Of a DNA stretch of 64,000 nucleotides, positions 20,054 to 28,349 are shown piece after piece. Position 1 is the stretch's first letter. Each line of letters starts with the position of its first letter. The position numbers were made by a program, and so were the translations under genes. The notes under the pieces were generated by a model, which saw only the letters and a list, made by a program, of their open reading frames with translations, was not told the DNA's origin and did no database searches. Origin of the DNA: Leguminivora glycinivorella (Eukaryota; Arthropoda; Insecta; Lepidoptera; Tortricidae); contig NC_062982.1 in the NCBI RefSeq assembly GCF_023078275.1, positions 635,001 to 699,000 of the forward strand, in the 5' to 3' direction.

Positions 20054-22924
20054 TTAAGTTAAGGGAAGGTTCAGTTTTTGTAACTCAAGCAGGTGTACTT
20101 TTACTAGTTTTTTAAATTTTAGTAAGGGTATATGACATCTTAGAGGTGGTGGTAAGTCATTCCATATCTTTGTGGTTGCATATTTGAACCCCCCTTTGAA
20201 CGATTTAGTTTTATGTTTTGGGATTAGCAAGGAGTTTATTCTATGGCTTCTTATTGGTTTCTTGCTTGTGCTCTGCAGCCAGATTAGTTTCTCGTAGAGG
20301 TATGAGGGCTTTTCAAAATCTATGACTTTGCGCAACGTAAATGCCAGATGTAGGTTCCTTCTATTATTCATGTTCAAAATACGCTTACTATTAAGATATG
20401 GTGTGATGTGCGCTCGCTTTGGTATATGGTAGCAAAACCTTGTGCATGCATTTTGAACCCGTTGTATCGCGTTTTTTGTTTTTTGTAACAACCGTGGGCC
20501 ATATACAATGTCTGAGTAATTAAACGGGGACAAAACCAAAGCCTCTACGAGTATCTCCCTAACTTGTTCTGATAAATATTTCCTAAAGTTGTACAGAGTT
20601 TTGAGGCGATAGAATGCGTTACGTATTTTAATATTAATATGATGCTCATATCTTAGCTCCCCATCCATGAACAGACCTAGGTTCTTTGCGTAAGGCACTT
20701 GCGGTATTGTCTCCAACCCCACACAAAGTTTAGGACTCTGGTTTATAATATTTTGTCTCTGGGTTTTACTGCCTACTACTACATACTGTGACTTCGATGG
20801 GTTTAAAACTAGGTTATTTCTAGAGGACCAATCCGCTATTCTCATGAGGTCGCTGTTTATTTTAACAAGTGCATCCGTTAGGTCCTGTGGTTTAAATGAA
20901 TAGTAGATCTGTGTATCGTCTGCGTACAGATGTACTCCACAGTGCTGTATTTCAGTCACTAGATCAGCAGTGTATAGTATAAAAAGCAACGGACTCAAAA
21001 CAGATCCTTGAGGTGTTCCTCGCTCCAGCTGGCGGACTTCTGATTTAGCCACTACTCCTTGTGCTAGTTGCAGTTCCACGTATTGCTGCCTACCCATTAA
21101 GTACGACTCAAACCACTTTCGCGACGATTCAGTTATGCCATAGTAGGCCATTTTTGAAAGGAGTAGCGATGGATTCATACAGTCGAAAGCTCGAGAAAAG
21201 TCTAACAGAGTGACAATAGAACCTTTTCCTTCGTCTGATGCAGTTATTATATCATCTGTTACCTTTGCCAATGCTGTAGCTGTGCCGTGTTTGCTGCGGA
21301 ACCCCGACTGTATCTGTGGAAGAATGTTATGGTCGTCCAAATACTTTTTGAGTTGATTGCAAACCACTTTTTCTATGATTTTTGACAGGATCGGTAGAAT
21401 GCTGACCGGTCGCAAGTCTTTGTATTCATCGATCTTGTTTGATTTAGGAATCGGCCTTATCTTTGCTATCTTCCACTTATCTGGGAATATTCCTGTCATT
21501 ATTGACAAGTTTATGATGTGCGTAATTATTGGCAATGTGGAGCTCAAGGTGAGGCGAACCATATCTATTGAAATATTGTCTTGTCCACTGGCTTTTGTTT
21601 CAATAGATTGTATTATGTTACTCACTTCTCCTTCTGTAGTCCTGGCAATATTGAACTCGTGACTGTTATACCTACTATTCTCAAAATAAGCTTGAGTGTC
21701 ATAGTCTGTTTCGGCATTTCCTGGTACCTCTAGAAAAAAATTATTCAGCTCGTCAGGATCACACAAGTGCTCTGGTATAAGCGGCTTTTCCTTATCTTCT
21801 GTCATTGCACAATTTTTTATTTGCATCCACATATGCTTGGGACGGTTCCTATTGTTATTAACGAAGTGGGTAAAGTAAGCTGCCTTCTCGCGTTCTAACG
21901 CTCCATTTGTATAGTTCCTTAAAGTCTTATAATATTCCTTATGAGCTTCGAAACCAGTTTTATGAGCTCTGGCCCATGCGCGGTCGCGCAAGTGCATCAT
22001 TAGTTTAATATTGTCCGTCACCCACGGGTACGAACTGTTCTTTATACATAAACGTCTTACTGGCGCATGCGCATCGAATAGAGAGATCAACAATGTGTTA
22101 AATAGGTTTACCTTGTCATTTATCTCATCCCGCTTGACAACCTCTTCCCAAGGTAGCCGCCTGAGCTCTTCGTTAAAAATCTCCATATCAATTTTTCCTA
22201 AATCCCTCTTGTAAATATATTGCGGTGACTGTTTAGGTTTTGTGATTTTAAGCTCAACGATTACCATTGCGTGGTCACTTACATTATGATTGTGATGTAC
22301 AGTTATAGTTTTACACGTATTCGGACTATCCGTAACTATTAAATCTAATAATGAACCCGCGCTGTTCGTTATTCTTGTTGGTTCTTTCACTAATTGTGTT
22401 AAGTTTCTTTGAGAAAAAAATGACTGTAATTTTTTTGTACTCGGATTATCCAGTGAATTAACGTCTACATTAAAATCTGTAAGTATATAAATACCCTTAC
22501 ATGAAGCGAACGTGTCTATTGAATCACTAAGTGCCTCAATTGCATTGTTTACCGTAACTGACTCCGGCCTATACGCGGTTCCAATTACAAATGTCCCAAC
22601 TCCATTTATTTTAAGTGTTAGCCACATTTGCTCTAATTGTGACGGTGGATGTTCTTGTATCTTTACTCGCAGGCCCTTCCGGATATAAAAACCTACCCCT
22701 CCTCCCCTTTTCCCATTAGTTCGCGTATTGTTCCTTAAAACGTAGTGTGGTATTTGAGGTACAAACTTCTCCTGCCCATCACGTAACCACGTCTCATTTA
22801 ACGCCAGTATATCCGGTTTATACCTATCAATTAACGCTACTAATTCATCTCGCCCGGTATTTAAAGATCGCACATTTAAAAGTGCTACTATCAAATTATG
22901 TGCTTTTATTCGCTTAATTCTCAT
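20054..22924 (-). CDS. LINE A ORF2: APE endonuclease and reverse transcriptase, 956 aa
   Basis: The frame is intact from ATG at 22924 to the stop at 20054. Residues 1-230 form an APE-type endonuclease: LNVRSL, ALNETWL, GGGVGFYIR, AYRPES, ILTDFNVD (around 149; the usual GDFN glycine is Thr here), LLDLIVTD and VSDHAMV. Around 480-740 lies the reverse transcriptase: LRPVSILPILSKIIEK, SGFRSKHGT, TLLDFSRAFDCM, RGTPQGSVLSPLLF and the catalytic YADD near residue 665. The post-RT region ends with KIWNDLPPPLR and FKKLVKVHLLEL. It nicks target DNA and primes reverse transcription of the element RNA. The start overlaps the stop of the middle frame as ATGA, suggesting termination-reinitiation. Size and domain order fit CR1/Jockey-group ORF2. 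It may still be enzymatically competent although the element is 5'-truncated. Confidence 0.92.
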   Translation of the reverse strand: MRIKRIKAHNLIVALLNVRSLNTGRDELVALIDRYKPDILALNETWLRDGQEKFVPQIPHYVLRNNTRTNGKRGGGVGFYIRKGLRVKIQEHPPSQLEQMWLTLKINGVGTFVIGTAYRPESVTVNNAIEALSDSIDTFASCKGIYILTDFNVDVNSLDNPSTKKLQSFFSQRNLTQLVKEPTRITNSAGSLLDLIVTDSPNTCKTITVHHNHNVSDHAMVIVELKITKPKQSPQYIYKRDLGKIDMEIFNEELRRLPWEEVVKRDEINDKVNLFNTLLISLFDAHAPVRRLCIKNSSYPWVTDNIKLMMHLRDRAWARAHKTGFEAHKEYYKTLRNYTNGALEREKAAYFTHFVNNNRNRPKHMWMQIKNCAMTEDKEKPLIPEHLCDPDELNNFFLEVPGNAETDYDTQAYFENSRYNSHEFNIARTTEGEVSNIIQSIETKASGQDNISIDMVRLTLSSTLPIITHIINLSIMTGIFPDKWKIAKIRPIPKSNKIDEYKDLRPVSILPILSKIIEKVVCNQLKKYLDDHNILPQIQSGFRSKHGTATALAKVTDDIITASDEGKGSIVTLLDFSRAFDCMNPSLLLSKMAYYGITESSRKWFESYLMGRQQYVELQLAQGVVAKSEVRQLERGTPQGSVLSPLLFILYTADLVTEIQHCGVHLYADDTQIYYSFKPQDLTDALVKINSDLMRIADWSSRNNLVLNPSKSQYVVVGSKTQRQNIINQSPKLCVGLETIPQVPYAKNLGLFMDGELRYEHHINIKIRNAFYRLKTLYNFRKYLSEQVREILVEALVLSPFNYSDIVYGPRLLQKTKNAIQRVQNACTRFCYHIPKRAHITPYLNSKRILNMNNRRNLHLAFTLRKVIDFEKPSYLYEKLIWLQSTSKKPIRSHRINSLLIPKHKTKSFKGGFKYATTKIWNDLPPPLRCHIPLLKFKKLVKVHLLELQKLNLPLT

Positions 22925-23766
22925 AGAATAAACACGTAGGAATCTATTACATAGGTATCTATTACACAGATAGGTATTACCCGGGTATCCTGGCTACATT
23001 GGTGTCTATCAAACTGATTGCATAAGAAAAATATATCGTATTTGAAGTCTACTATAAAAAAATATGTATGATTTCTACCACTAGATGTAAATAAACTACT
23101 GAGGTAAATTGAGAATAAACTCGCAAGTGCGCACAAATATATAATTAAATAATTGTGTAGTGTAATTTTTGTATATAAAATTATTACGCAGCCTTTAAAC
23201 ACAACTGTATACTTCCATGGTTCACTTACATACTTTAATTGCATTTCCAAACAAGATAAATTATAAAAATAAGTAATATTTTCTTTTATGGTTAGCCTTA
23301 ACAAAACTCTATTAGTGTACAAATTTATGATATGTGTATTTATTCTTCCTATTAGCCATGCAAAATTAACCCTTACACCCGCGTCATGTAAACTGTCCCA
23401 AGTGCAAACTTTATTCACGATATATGTGTATGGCATTGTATATGTATATATGCATTTTATAAATCGTTGATACAGGTAAGTTGTATGTGCAAACATTTTT
23501 ATGTAATATTTATTGACCTTTAAATAAAGTACATTTACAAATAGACAGGACAGACGCGTTATGTAGGTATCATTTATTATAAAACTTATAAAAACAATAA
23601 TTAGTTTCAAATATACGACTATTGACCTAACTAAATAAATACTAAAGCACTTTTTACAGTTATTTACCCTGTGACGTCGTAGGGTCCACACCAAAAACTC
23701 GGCCAATTTCTTTCTCGCTTCGAATACGCACTGTTCTACTATCCTTGCCGTCTGTTCTCTTTGCAT
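22921..23766 (-). CDS. LINE A middle open frame, hydrophobic, up to 281 codons
   Basis: This frame is +1 relative to ORF1. It starts within the last ~107 bases of ORF1, crosses the ORF1 stop at 23660 and runs about 246 further codons through AT-rich spacer to a TGA overlapping the ORF2 start (ATGA, 22924-22921). The first AUG may be 23766; the next good candidate after the ORF1 stop precedes FAHTTYLYQ. The product is rich in I, L, Y, F and C, with likely membrane-spanning stretches (for example SIVVYLKLIIVFISFII, and a long one beginning LIIYLCALASLFSIYL). It matches no family I know. Element B has a frame of the same position and character. Alternatives are a C-terminal extension of ORF1 by +1 frameshifting, or a frame kept open only to carry ribosomes to ORF2. 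Confidence 0.5.
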   Translation of the reverse strand: MQREQTARIVEQCVFEARKKLAEFLVWTLRRHRVNNCKKCFSIYLVRSIVVYLKLIIVFISFIINDTYITRLSCLFVNVLYLKVNKYYIKMFAHTTYLYQRFIKCIYTYTMPYTYIVNKVCTWDSLHDAGVRVNFAWLIGRINTHIINLYTNRVLLRLTIKENITYFYNLSCLEMQLKYVSEPWKYTVVFKGCVIILYTKITLHNYLIIYLCALASLFSIYLSSLFTSSGRNHTYFFIVDFKYDIFFLCNQFDRHQCSQDTRVIPICVIDTYVIDSYVFIL

Positions 23767-24717
23767 AAATGCACCCCTCTTTGGTCCAAATGAACCTCCA
23801 GCCCGCAGTACTGCCCGCCTGCCGTGCTAGCCAGAAAAGCTTGCGGTTCGTTTTGGTTAATCTTTCATTAATATATACCCGGGACGTGCTATGTTCTATT
23901 AAGCCCAGGCTGCTGGTGTCTAAGCCTCGTTTCACCCTCGCGCTTCGCAATAAGTTGTCTCTAAGCGTCTTTCTTGTTAGTCGCAAGACCAAGGGTCGCG
24001 GGTTTTGCCTTGTGCTGTTCGCATTGGTCGTTCGTGGTGGTCCAACCCGTTCCACGCTAACCACTTCACTATCGTCCAAGGTAATACCTATGCTGGTCGA
24101 TATCGTCTTAACAATATGCAGGGTTGATTCTCCTGGGCGCTCTGGCACTCCGGTGATTTCCAGGTCATTCAATATCAATTCTTGATCCCTCTCATTTAGC
24201 TCCAGGTGCATCTGCTCGATGACATTTTTAAGTTCCAAATTATTGGGCTGGTTCGTGGAGTTTTTTTCAACGCAACTACTTCTGCGCTCAGACGTGAGTT
24301 CTCTAATTCTAGGATTTTCATTCTATTATTCGCCGTTGCAAGGTCAGCTTGAATGTCTTTAATCTGCTCGCCTATGTAATCCGTGGTAGCCGTAAATTCT
24401 ATCTTTATTTGCTCGACAGCAGTAGTAATTTCTTTGTTAATACGACTAAATATCTCATCCCTCGTCTTGCTTAGCTTAGAATCAATATTTCGAAACTCGT
24501 TTTTTACACTCATCAACTTTGTGTCCAGTAACCTAGATATCACATCCAAACTCAGTTCTTGTGCGTTTTTAGCGTTTTCTGGGACAGTCGTATCTAAATA
24601 ACTTTGATTAATTGTATTACAATTTTCCGACTCCCACTGACGCGGCTCGTCACATATTGACATGTCGGCATCTGATACTGTTTGACTTACTTCGAGGGGC
24701 CCGGCCGGTGGTGAACG
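23660..24717 (-). pseudogene. LINE A ORF1 (RNA-binding/chaperone-type), one frameshift
   Basis: The N-terminal segment (24723-24240) is mostly a coiled coil: heptad-like ISRLLDTKLMSVKNEF, then KLSKTRDEIFSRINKEI and RMKILELENSRLSAEV. The C-terminal segment (to 23660) holds a conserved block: LNDLEITGVPE, RPLVLRLTRKTLRDNLL, RVYINERLTKTNRKLFWLAR and WRFIWTKEGCIYAKR. The same block order appears in element B ORF1 (27.1-27.8 kb). By type it resembles the coiled-coil plus FP-like domain of lepidopteran LINE ORF1. The two segments are in different frames, joined at a run of seven A (around 24260-24266); one extra A would restore the frame. The apparent first ATG (24723) is made by the target duplication CGACAT, so the true N-terminus is lost. 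Acts, by family analogy, in LINE ribonucleoprotein formation. Confidence 0.8.
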
Positions 24718-24723
24718 CGACAT

Positions 24724-25279
24724 CCGTATCCAGAATGCCCTAAGATGCTCAGCAGCCCTTCACAAAATATTAACGTCCAAGCTCATCAGGAGAAGAACCA
24801 AGATCAGGATTTATAAGACCGTGATAAGGCCGATCTTGGTATATGGATGCGAAGCTTGGACGTTGACCCTGAAGGAGGAGAATAAGCTCTTAGTGGCAGA
24901 GCGGAAGATCTTCAGAAAGATTTTAGGCCCTACGAGACGAGAGGATGGCTCTTGGAGAGTCAGGAAGAACTTGGAGGTGGAAGAGCTAGTGGGCGAGCCC
25001 AACGTCATCGGCGAGAGTAAAGCTTCTCGTCTGCGATGGCTCGGCCATGTGAAGAGGATGGGAGAGGATCGTGCGGCCAAAAGAGCTCACTTGTGGCGAT
25101 CTACTGAAAAGCGGCCGGTCGGAAGGCCCAGGTACCGATGGATCGACGAGGTCCAGAAAGACCTGCATGACCTTCAAGTGACTGAGTGGCATCAGATTGC
25201 ACAGGATAGGAGCGAATGGCGGAATCTAGTGTCGGAGGCCAAGATCTACTTCGGGTCGCTGAGCCATCGCAGTAAGTAA
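24724..25279 (+). pseudogene. RTE ORF2 fragment, 3' half
   Basis: It continues the frame of 19515-19717: the codon split by the insertion (AT plus C) is restored when the 6-bp duplication CGACAT is counted once. The product shows RIYKTVIRPILVYGCEAW, RRWLGHVKRM-like (LRWLGHVKRMGED), RPVGRPRYRWIDEV and a terminal WRNLVSEAKIYFG block before the stop at 25277-25279. No stops interrupt it, so it was young when LINE A landed. Confidence 0.85.
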
Positions 25280-25544
25280 GTACGAGTAAGTAGTACAGCT
25301 CGGCAAGTCCCGACTGGGGGACAAGTGTAACTAATCCATTTTTTTCCATTATTACAATGTTGAGTTCTACCTACATCTACATGTATCCACTAAACACGCG
25401 TGCCATATATGTACATATAACCAGTGGACACTCTATTTAATAATGCAAGACATTGTGAAACATGGAAAAAAATGGATCAGTTGCAATTGCCCCCCAGTCG
25501 AAATTGTCCCGCGGTACCTTAAATAAAAGTACGTAGGTAGTCAA

Positions 25545-25995
25545 ATGCACAAACATACGATAATATCGTTTTCAGTACAGATGGTCGTTTTTTTACGCAC
25601 TAGTGCGAGAAGTGGTTCATTATATGCCAGGTCGAAACTTCGGAGGTCCATCTGGCCCCGTAGCCGAATGGCATTTCTCCGACGCCAAACGAAAGCGATA
25701 CGCCGCTGGCTCTGTCGCGCCAATACGCAAGCGCGATAGAGATAGATATCTACTAGCGCTTCGTTTCGTGAGCGTTTCGTGAGCGATTGTGCCATTCGGC
25801 TAGCCACCCTGTACTGTAAAAACGTCGTACGATACACTGCGGTGCGGAGCCGTACCCCGTCCCGCATCGCAAATTCGCAACACGTGCGAAAAGGAAATTC
25901 GTAACTCGTGTCGATATAAAACACTCCCTTCGGTCGTGTTTTAATTTATCGCCACTCGTTTCGAACTTCTTTTTTTACGCACTTGTATCGTAATG
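25545..25995. repeat. Repeat family R, copy interrupted by MITE M2
   Basis: Landmarks are TTTACGCACTAGTGCG at the left, GTGCGAAAAGGAAATTCGTA, ACACTCCCTTCGGTCGTG and TTTTTTACGCACTTGT at the right; the outer arms are inverted. An M2 MITE sits inside at 25659-25806. Other copies or pieces of R lie at 50083-50170, 50262-50385, 54140-54515 and, degenerate, around 43321-44080. Confidence 0.6.
25659..25806 (-). repeat. MITE family M2, minus-strand copy inside repeat R
   Basis: Runs CGTAGCCGAATGGCATTTC through CTGTCGCGCCAATACGCAAG and CGTTTCGTGAGCGTTTCGTG to TGCCATTCGGCTAGC. It is the reverse of the copy at 8692-8840. Confidence 0.7.
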
Positions 25996-26083
25996 TACTA
26001 TTTCACTCTTCCGTATTGGCGCGTCTGTCACCGCTGTCACCAGACTGCGTTGCGATCAGCGGTTCGGCGGGGCACTATCAAGT

Positions 26084-26430
26084 TTACCTTATCGCTAAAC
26101 GACTATTTCGGCTAGATGTCAGAAAATGTAAATATACAGTCAGCATGTAAGGATGGAGACCTACCGTGCGTCTAAGAGTCCGATGGTAGAATGGGGACGG
26201 TGGAATAAGCTCGTGTAGCTCTTGAGCACACTCCCCGAAGTGCAACCTGTAAAACACCGACAGACTAGCGACTTTCCGCCGATGGGCCAAAGACTGTAGC
26301 TTGGCCGTTAGCTTCTTGTCGCCAATCATCCTCCTGGCTCTGCGCTCCACTGAGTCCAAAGCAGCGAGTTGGTATTTGGCTGAGCCGTCCCACAGGTGGC
26401 TGCAATACTCCATACAGGATAAAGTCAATT
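26084..26430 (-). pseudogene. LINE ORF2 C-terminal fragment
   Basis: About 110 codons on the minus strand read SCMEYCSHLWDGSAKYQL, AALDSVERRARRMIGD, SLSVFYRLHFGECAQELHEL and IPPSPFYHRTLRRTVGLHPY. These are the typical post-RT blocks of a Jockey/R1-type ORF2; the same blocks recur at 44973-45445 and 51556-51775. The final W-LP motif is missing, so it is truncated at both ends. Confidence 0.8.
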
Positions 26431-26682
26431 CAGCTGGGATGACATGAAAGTAGAATACTCAATCAGCAAAAAGTAAATTTAACTGGATGGTTAAGACTTA
26501 CAATGAATGAGTAGCCAAACGTCTGATGGAAATATACACAGTCCGTATGATTAGCATATCTAAAAAGCCAAAAGTGTAGTTAGTTAATTGACGTCAACAC
26601 AGAACGATACAGTAGCAAAACGTCCGGAAATATAATGGGTCATCGACGTCATGGTTTATAATAAATATGTAAAGGCTCCAGT

Positions 26683-27030
26683 ACACAATGGCCTGTGATG
26701 GGCCATGCTTTGCAATGCACAATTGTAGGCCACGATCACTTGGTGTTCACACAGTGGCGCATGTCTCATTGCTGGCTGGCAAACCACTTGCGATGGACAT
26801 AGAAGTAATTACGGCTGCGGCTATTTATTTATAAACTGTTTACAAGTATTACAGGCTCAGATTGATATAAATCAATAAACTTTAAAAGTTTCTTCATTGC
26901 TCCACGGTACTGATATCTTGGGCGATCAAAAATTCTAGTTCTAGCAACAAAAAAGTGCACAATCCCGGTCAGGCGGTCGGTGACAAACTAAACAATGACC
27001 GATTGTGTGAACACCACAGGCCACGCTACG
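26683..27030. repeat. Possible MITE, truncated by LINE B
   Basis: TGGTGTTCACACA (26741-26753) has its exact reverse complement at 27004-27016, and both are embedded in related GGCC-rich context (GTAGGCCACG against CAGGCCACGC). The right end seems to be lost at the 5' junction of LINE B near 27050. Confidence 0.4.
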
Positions 27031-27109
27031 CCACGATTCCTTTGAAGTGTGCCCAAAAAACCGACAACTCCCCGATTGCGCACGACACGACGACACGACG
27101 GCAGACGTC

Positions 27110-27766
27110 ACCGAGTTTAGAAATGAAATTTTGGACATGAAAAACCAGTTAAAAGAGTTAGACACGTATAAAACCGAGGTGAAGAGCCTGCGTGCTGAGG
27201 TCGTCGAGCTCCGCCAGGAACTAGACTTCAAAGAACAACGTCAGCTGCTCAAAAACATCGAAATCACAGGAGTGACTGAAAGCAACGGGGAAAATCTCCA
27301 CCAATTAGTTAACACTATCTGCGCAAAGATCGGCGTCGAACTCGACGCCCGAGACGTGGACGACGTGCGGCGGGTGGGCCAGCGCGGCGGCGGGGCGGGC
27401 GGCCTCGAGCGGCCGCGCCCGGTTGTGTTGACGCTGACGCGGCGCGCCCCGCGCGACCAAATCCTGCGCGCAGCAAAAGTTCGTCGCGGTTTGACTACTG
27501 ATGCACTGGATATTCCTGGGAACTCACGCCGTGTTTATATAAACGAACACCTGACAAAAAATAATCGAATTCTTTTTAGTAAAGCTCGAGCTACAGGCGC
27601 GCAACTAAAATTCAAATTTGTCTGGACCTCCAACGGCTCAATTTTTATGCGCCGCTCCGAAACAAGCTATGTTCTCCGTGTCTTATCGGAATCAATGCTA
27701 GACAAACTTCGCAAGGAGCCCACATCTGAGAATCGGCCCGAGCCGTTTCAGGACATCTCTAATTGA
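27110..27766 (+). CDS. LINE B ORF1 (coiled coil plus FP-like domain), 5' end lost
   Basis: An open frame runs to TGA at 27764-27766. LINE-like sequence starts around VTEFRNEILDMKNQL, a coiled coil continuing to VVELRQELDFKEQ. It is followed by LLKNIEITGVTE, RPVVLTLTRRAPRDQIL, RVYINEHLTKNNRILFSKAR and FVWTSNGSIFMRR. These align block by block with element A ORF1. A GC-rich insert (RGGGAGG-like, 27370-27420) sits before RPRPVVLTL. The upstream ATG at 27047 lies in flanking DNA, so the native start is missing. Expected role: binding element RNA in the LINE ribonucleoprotein. The final ~65 bases overlap the middle frame. Confidence 0.75.
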   Translation, partial: TEFRNEILDMKNQLKELDTYKTEVKSLRAEVVELRQELDFKEQRQLLKNIEITGVTESNGENLHQLVNTICAKIGVELDARDVDDVRRVGQRGGGAGGLERPRPVVLTLTRRAPRDQILRAAKVRRGLTTDALDIPGNSRRVYINEHLTKNNRILFSKARATGAQLKFKFVWTSNGSIFMRRSETSYVLRVLSESMLDKLRKEPTSENRPEPFQDISN

Positions 27767-27797
27767 AATCCGTTCTAATCTCATACTACTTCTAGGA

Positions 27798-28349
27798 ATG
27801 CTTTTTGTGACTTTACTTGCTTTATTCATTGGTTCGATTAATATTGACTTTTCTGTGATATTTTACTATAAGATAACTAACTTCTTGTCTCTAAATGTAA
27901 TTCGAATACCTCTGTTGCCCAATACGCTTTACCTGCCTCGCAATACCTCTATATATAATCACCACTTAGGGTTAAGTCTAACTATGTACTATAATAAGTA
28001 TACTTACGCTAGAAATAGACAATGCATGATACTCCTAACATATATTCTCTACCTCTGTTACCTATCAGGCTTAATTAGTACTGATATGTCTATGTGCAAA
28101 GTAAACGAAATTACAGGGTCTCATTATCTGTTTAGCTTCATAAACGTTAATTCGCCTACATGTACACTAATCAAACTAAAAACATTGTCAAAGATGTGCT
28201 GTACGGGATATCATAGTCATTGCTGCAGTTTTATTATACGCAATGTTTTAACAACGAAATTGTATCGTGTCGTATTTATTATATGCCTAACCAAGTCTTT
28301 CTTTTTTAATGCTGTTAATTTAATAATTAATTATTTTAATGAATATTAG
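27798..28349 (+). CDS. LINE B middle open frame, hydrophobic, 183 aa
   Basis: The frame is +1 relative to ORF1. It is open from 27702, inside ORF1, crosses the ORF1 stop and has its first ATG at 27798, 32 bases beyond that stop. It ends with TAG at 28347-28349, eleven bases inside ORF2 (ATGAATATTAG holds both). The product begins with a hydrophobic segment (LFVTLLALFIGSI), has two more (ILLTYILYLCYLSGLIS and YRVVFIICLTKSFFF), and a cysteine-rich patch MCCTGYHSHCC. No family is recognised. Its position, frame relation and composition match the middle frame of element A. In DNA this AT-rich a stop-free run of this length is unlikely by chance, but T-rich sense DNA without stops is hydrophobic by default, so function is unproven. 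Confidence 0.5.
   Translation: MLFVTLLALFIGSINIDFSVIFYYKITNFLSLNVIRIPLLPNTLYLPRNTSIYNHHLGLSLTMYYNKYTYARNRQCMILLTYILYLCYLSGLISTDMSMCKVNEITGSHYLFSFINVNSPTCTLIKLKTLSKMCCTGYHSHCCSFIIRNVLTTKLYRVVFIICLTKSFFFNAVNLIINYFNEY

Larger units (their letters stand above)
19718..24717 (-). mobile_element. LINE element A (CR1/Jockey-type), about 5.0 kb
   Basis: The minus-strand element is flanked by CGACAT at 19712-19717 and 24718-24723. From 5' to 3' it holds ORF1 (one frameshift), a ~735-bp spacer with a long open middle frame, an intact ORF2 and a 3' UTR. The UTR contains (AATA)n near 19965-19985 and a long CA/TG tract (19769-19840 on the plus strand). It is 5'-truncated, because its first open codons lie directly at the junction. 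The last ~50 bp before the duplication (19718-19768) are not A-rich and may be a 3' transduction or the true unusual 3' end. Confidence 0.85.
19502..25305 (+). mobile_element. 5'-truncated RTE LINE inserted in MITE M3, split by LINE A
   Basis: The 13-bp target duplication gtacagctcggca occurs at 19502-19514 and 25293-25305. The RTE body consists of 19515-19717 and 24724-25292, about 770 bp in total. The two halves join in frame across the target site of the later LINE A insertion. The order of events is therefore MITE, then RTE, then LINE A. Confidence 0.9.
19498..25521. mobile_element. MITE family M3 copy, split by nested insertions
   Basis: The left end TAAGGTACAGCTCGGCA (19498-19514) is separated from its continuation AGTCCCGACTGGGGGACAAG (25306 onward) by the RTE insertion. 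The right end GCGGTACCTTA (25511-25521) is the inverted counterpart. Uninterrupted copies of the same palindromic family lie at 36713-36931, 38205-38427 and 49011-49221. Net MITE length is about 235 bp. Confidence 0.85.

Noticed and set aside
26941..27231. Minus-strand open frame at the 5' end of LINE B
   Set aside because: It is antisense to ORF1 coding sequence and flanking repeat, with no domain.
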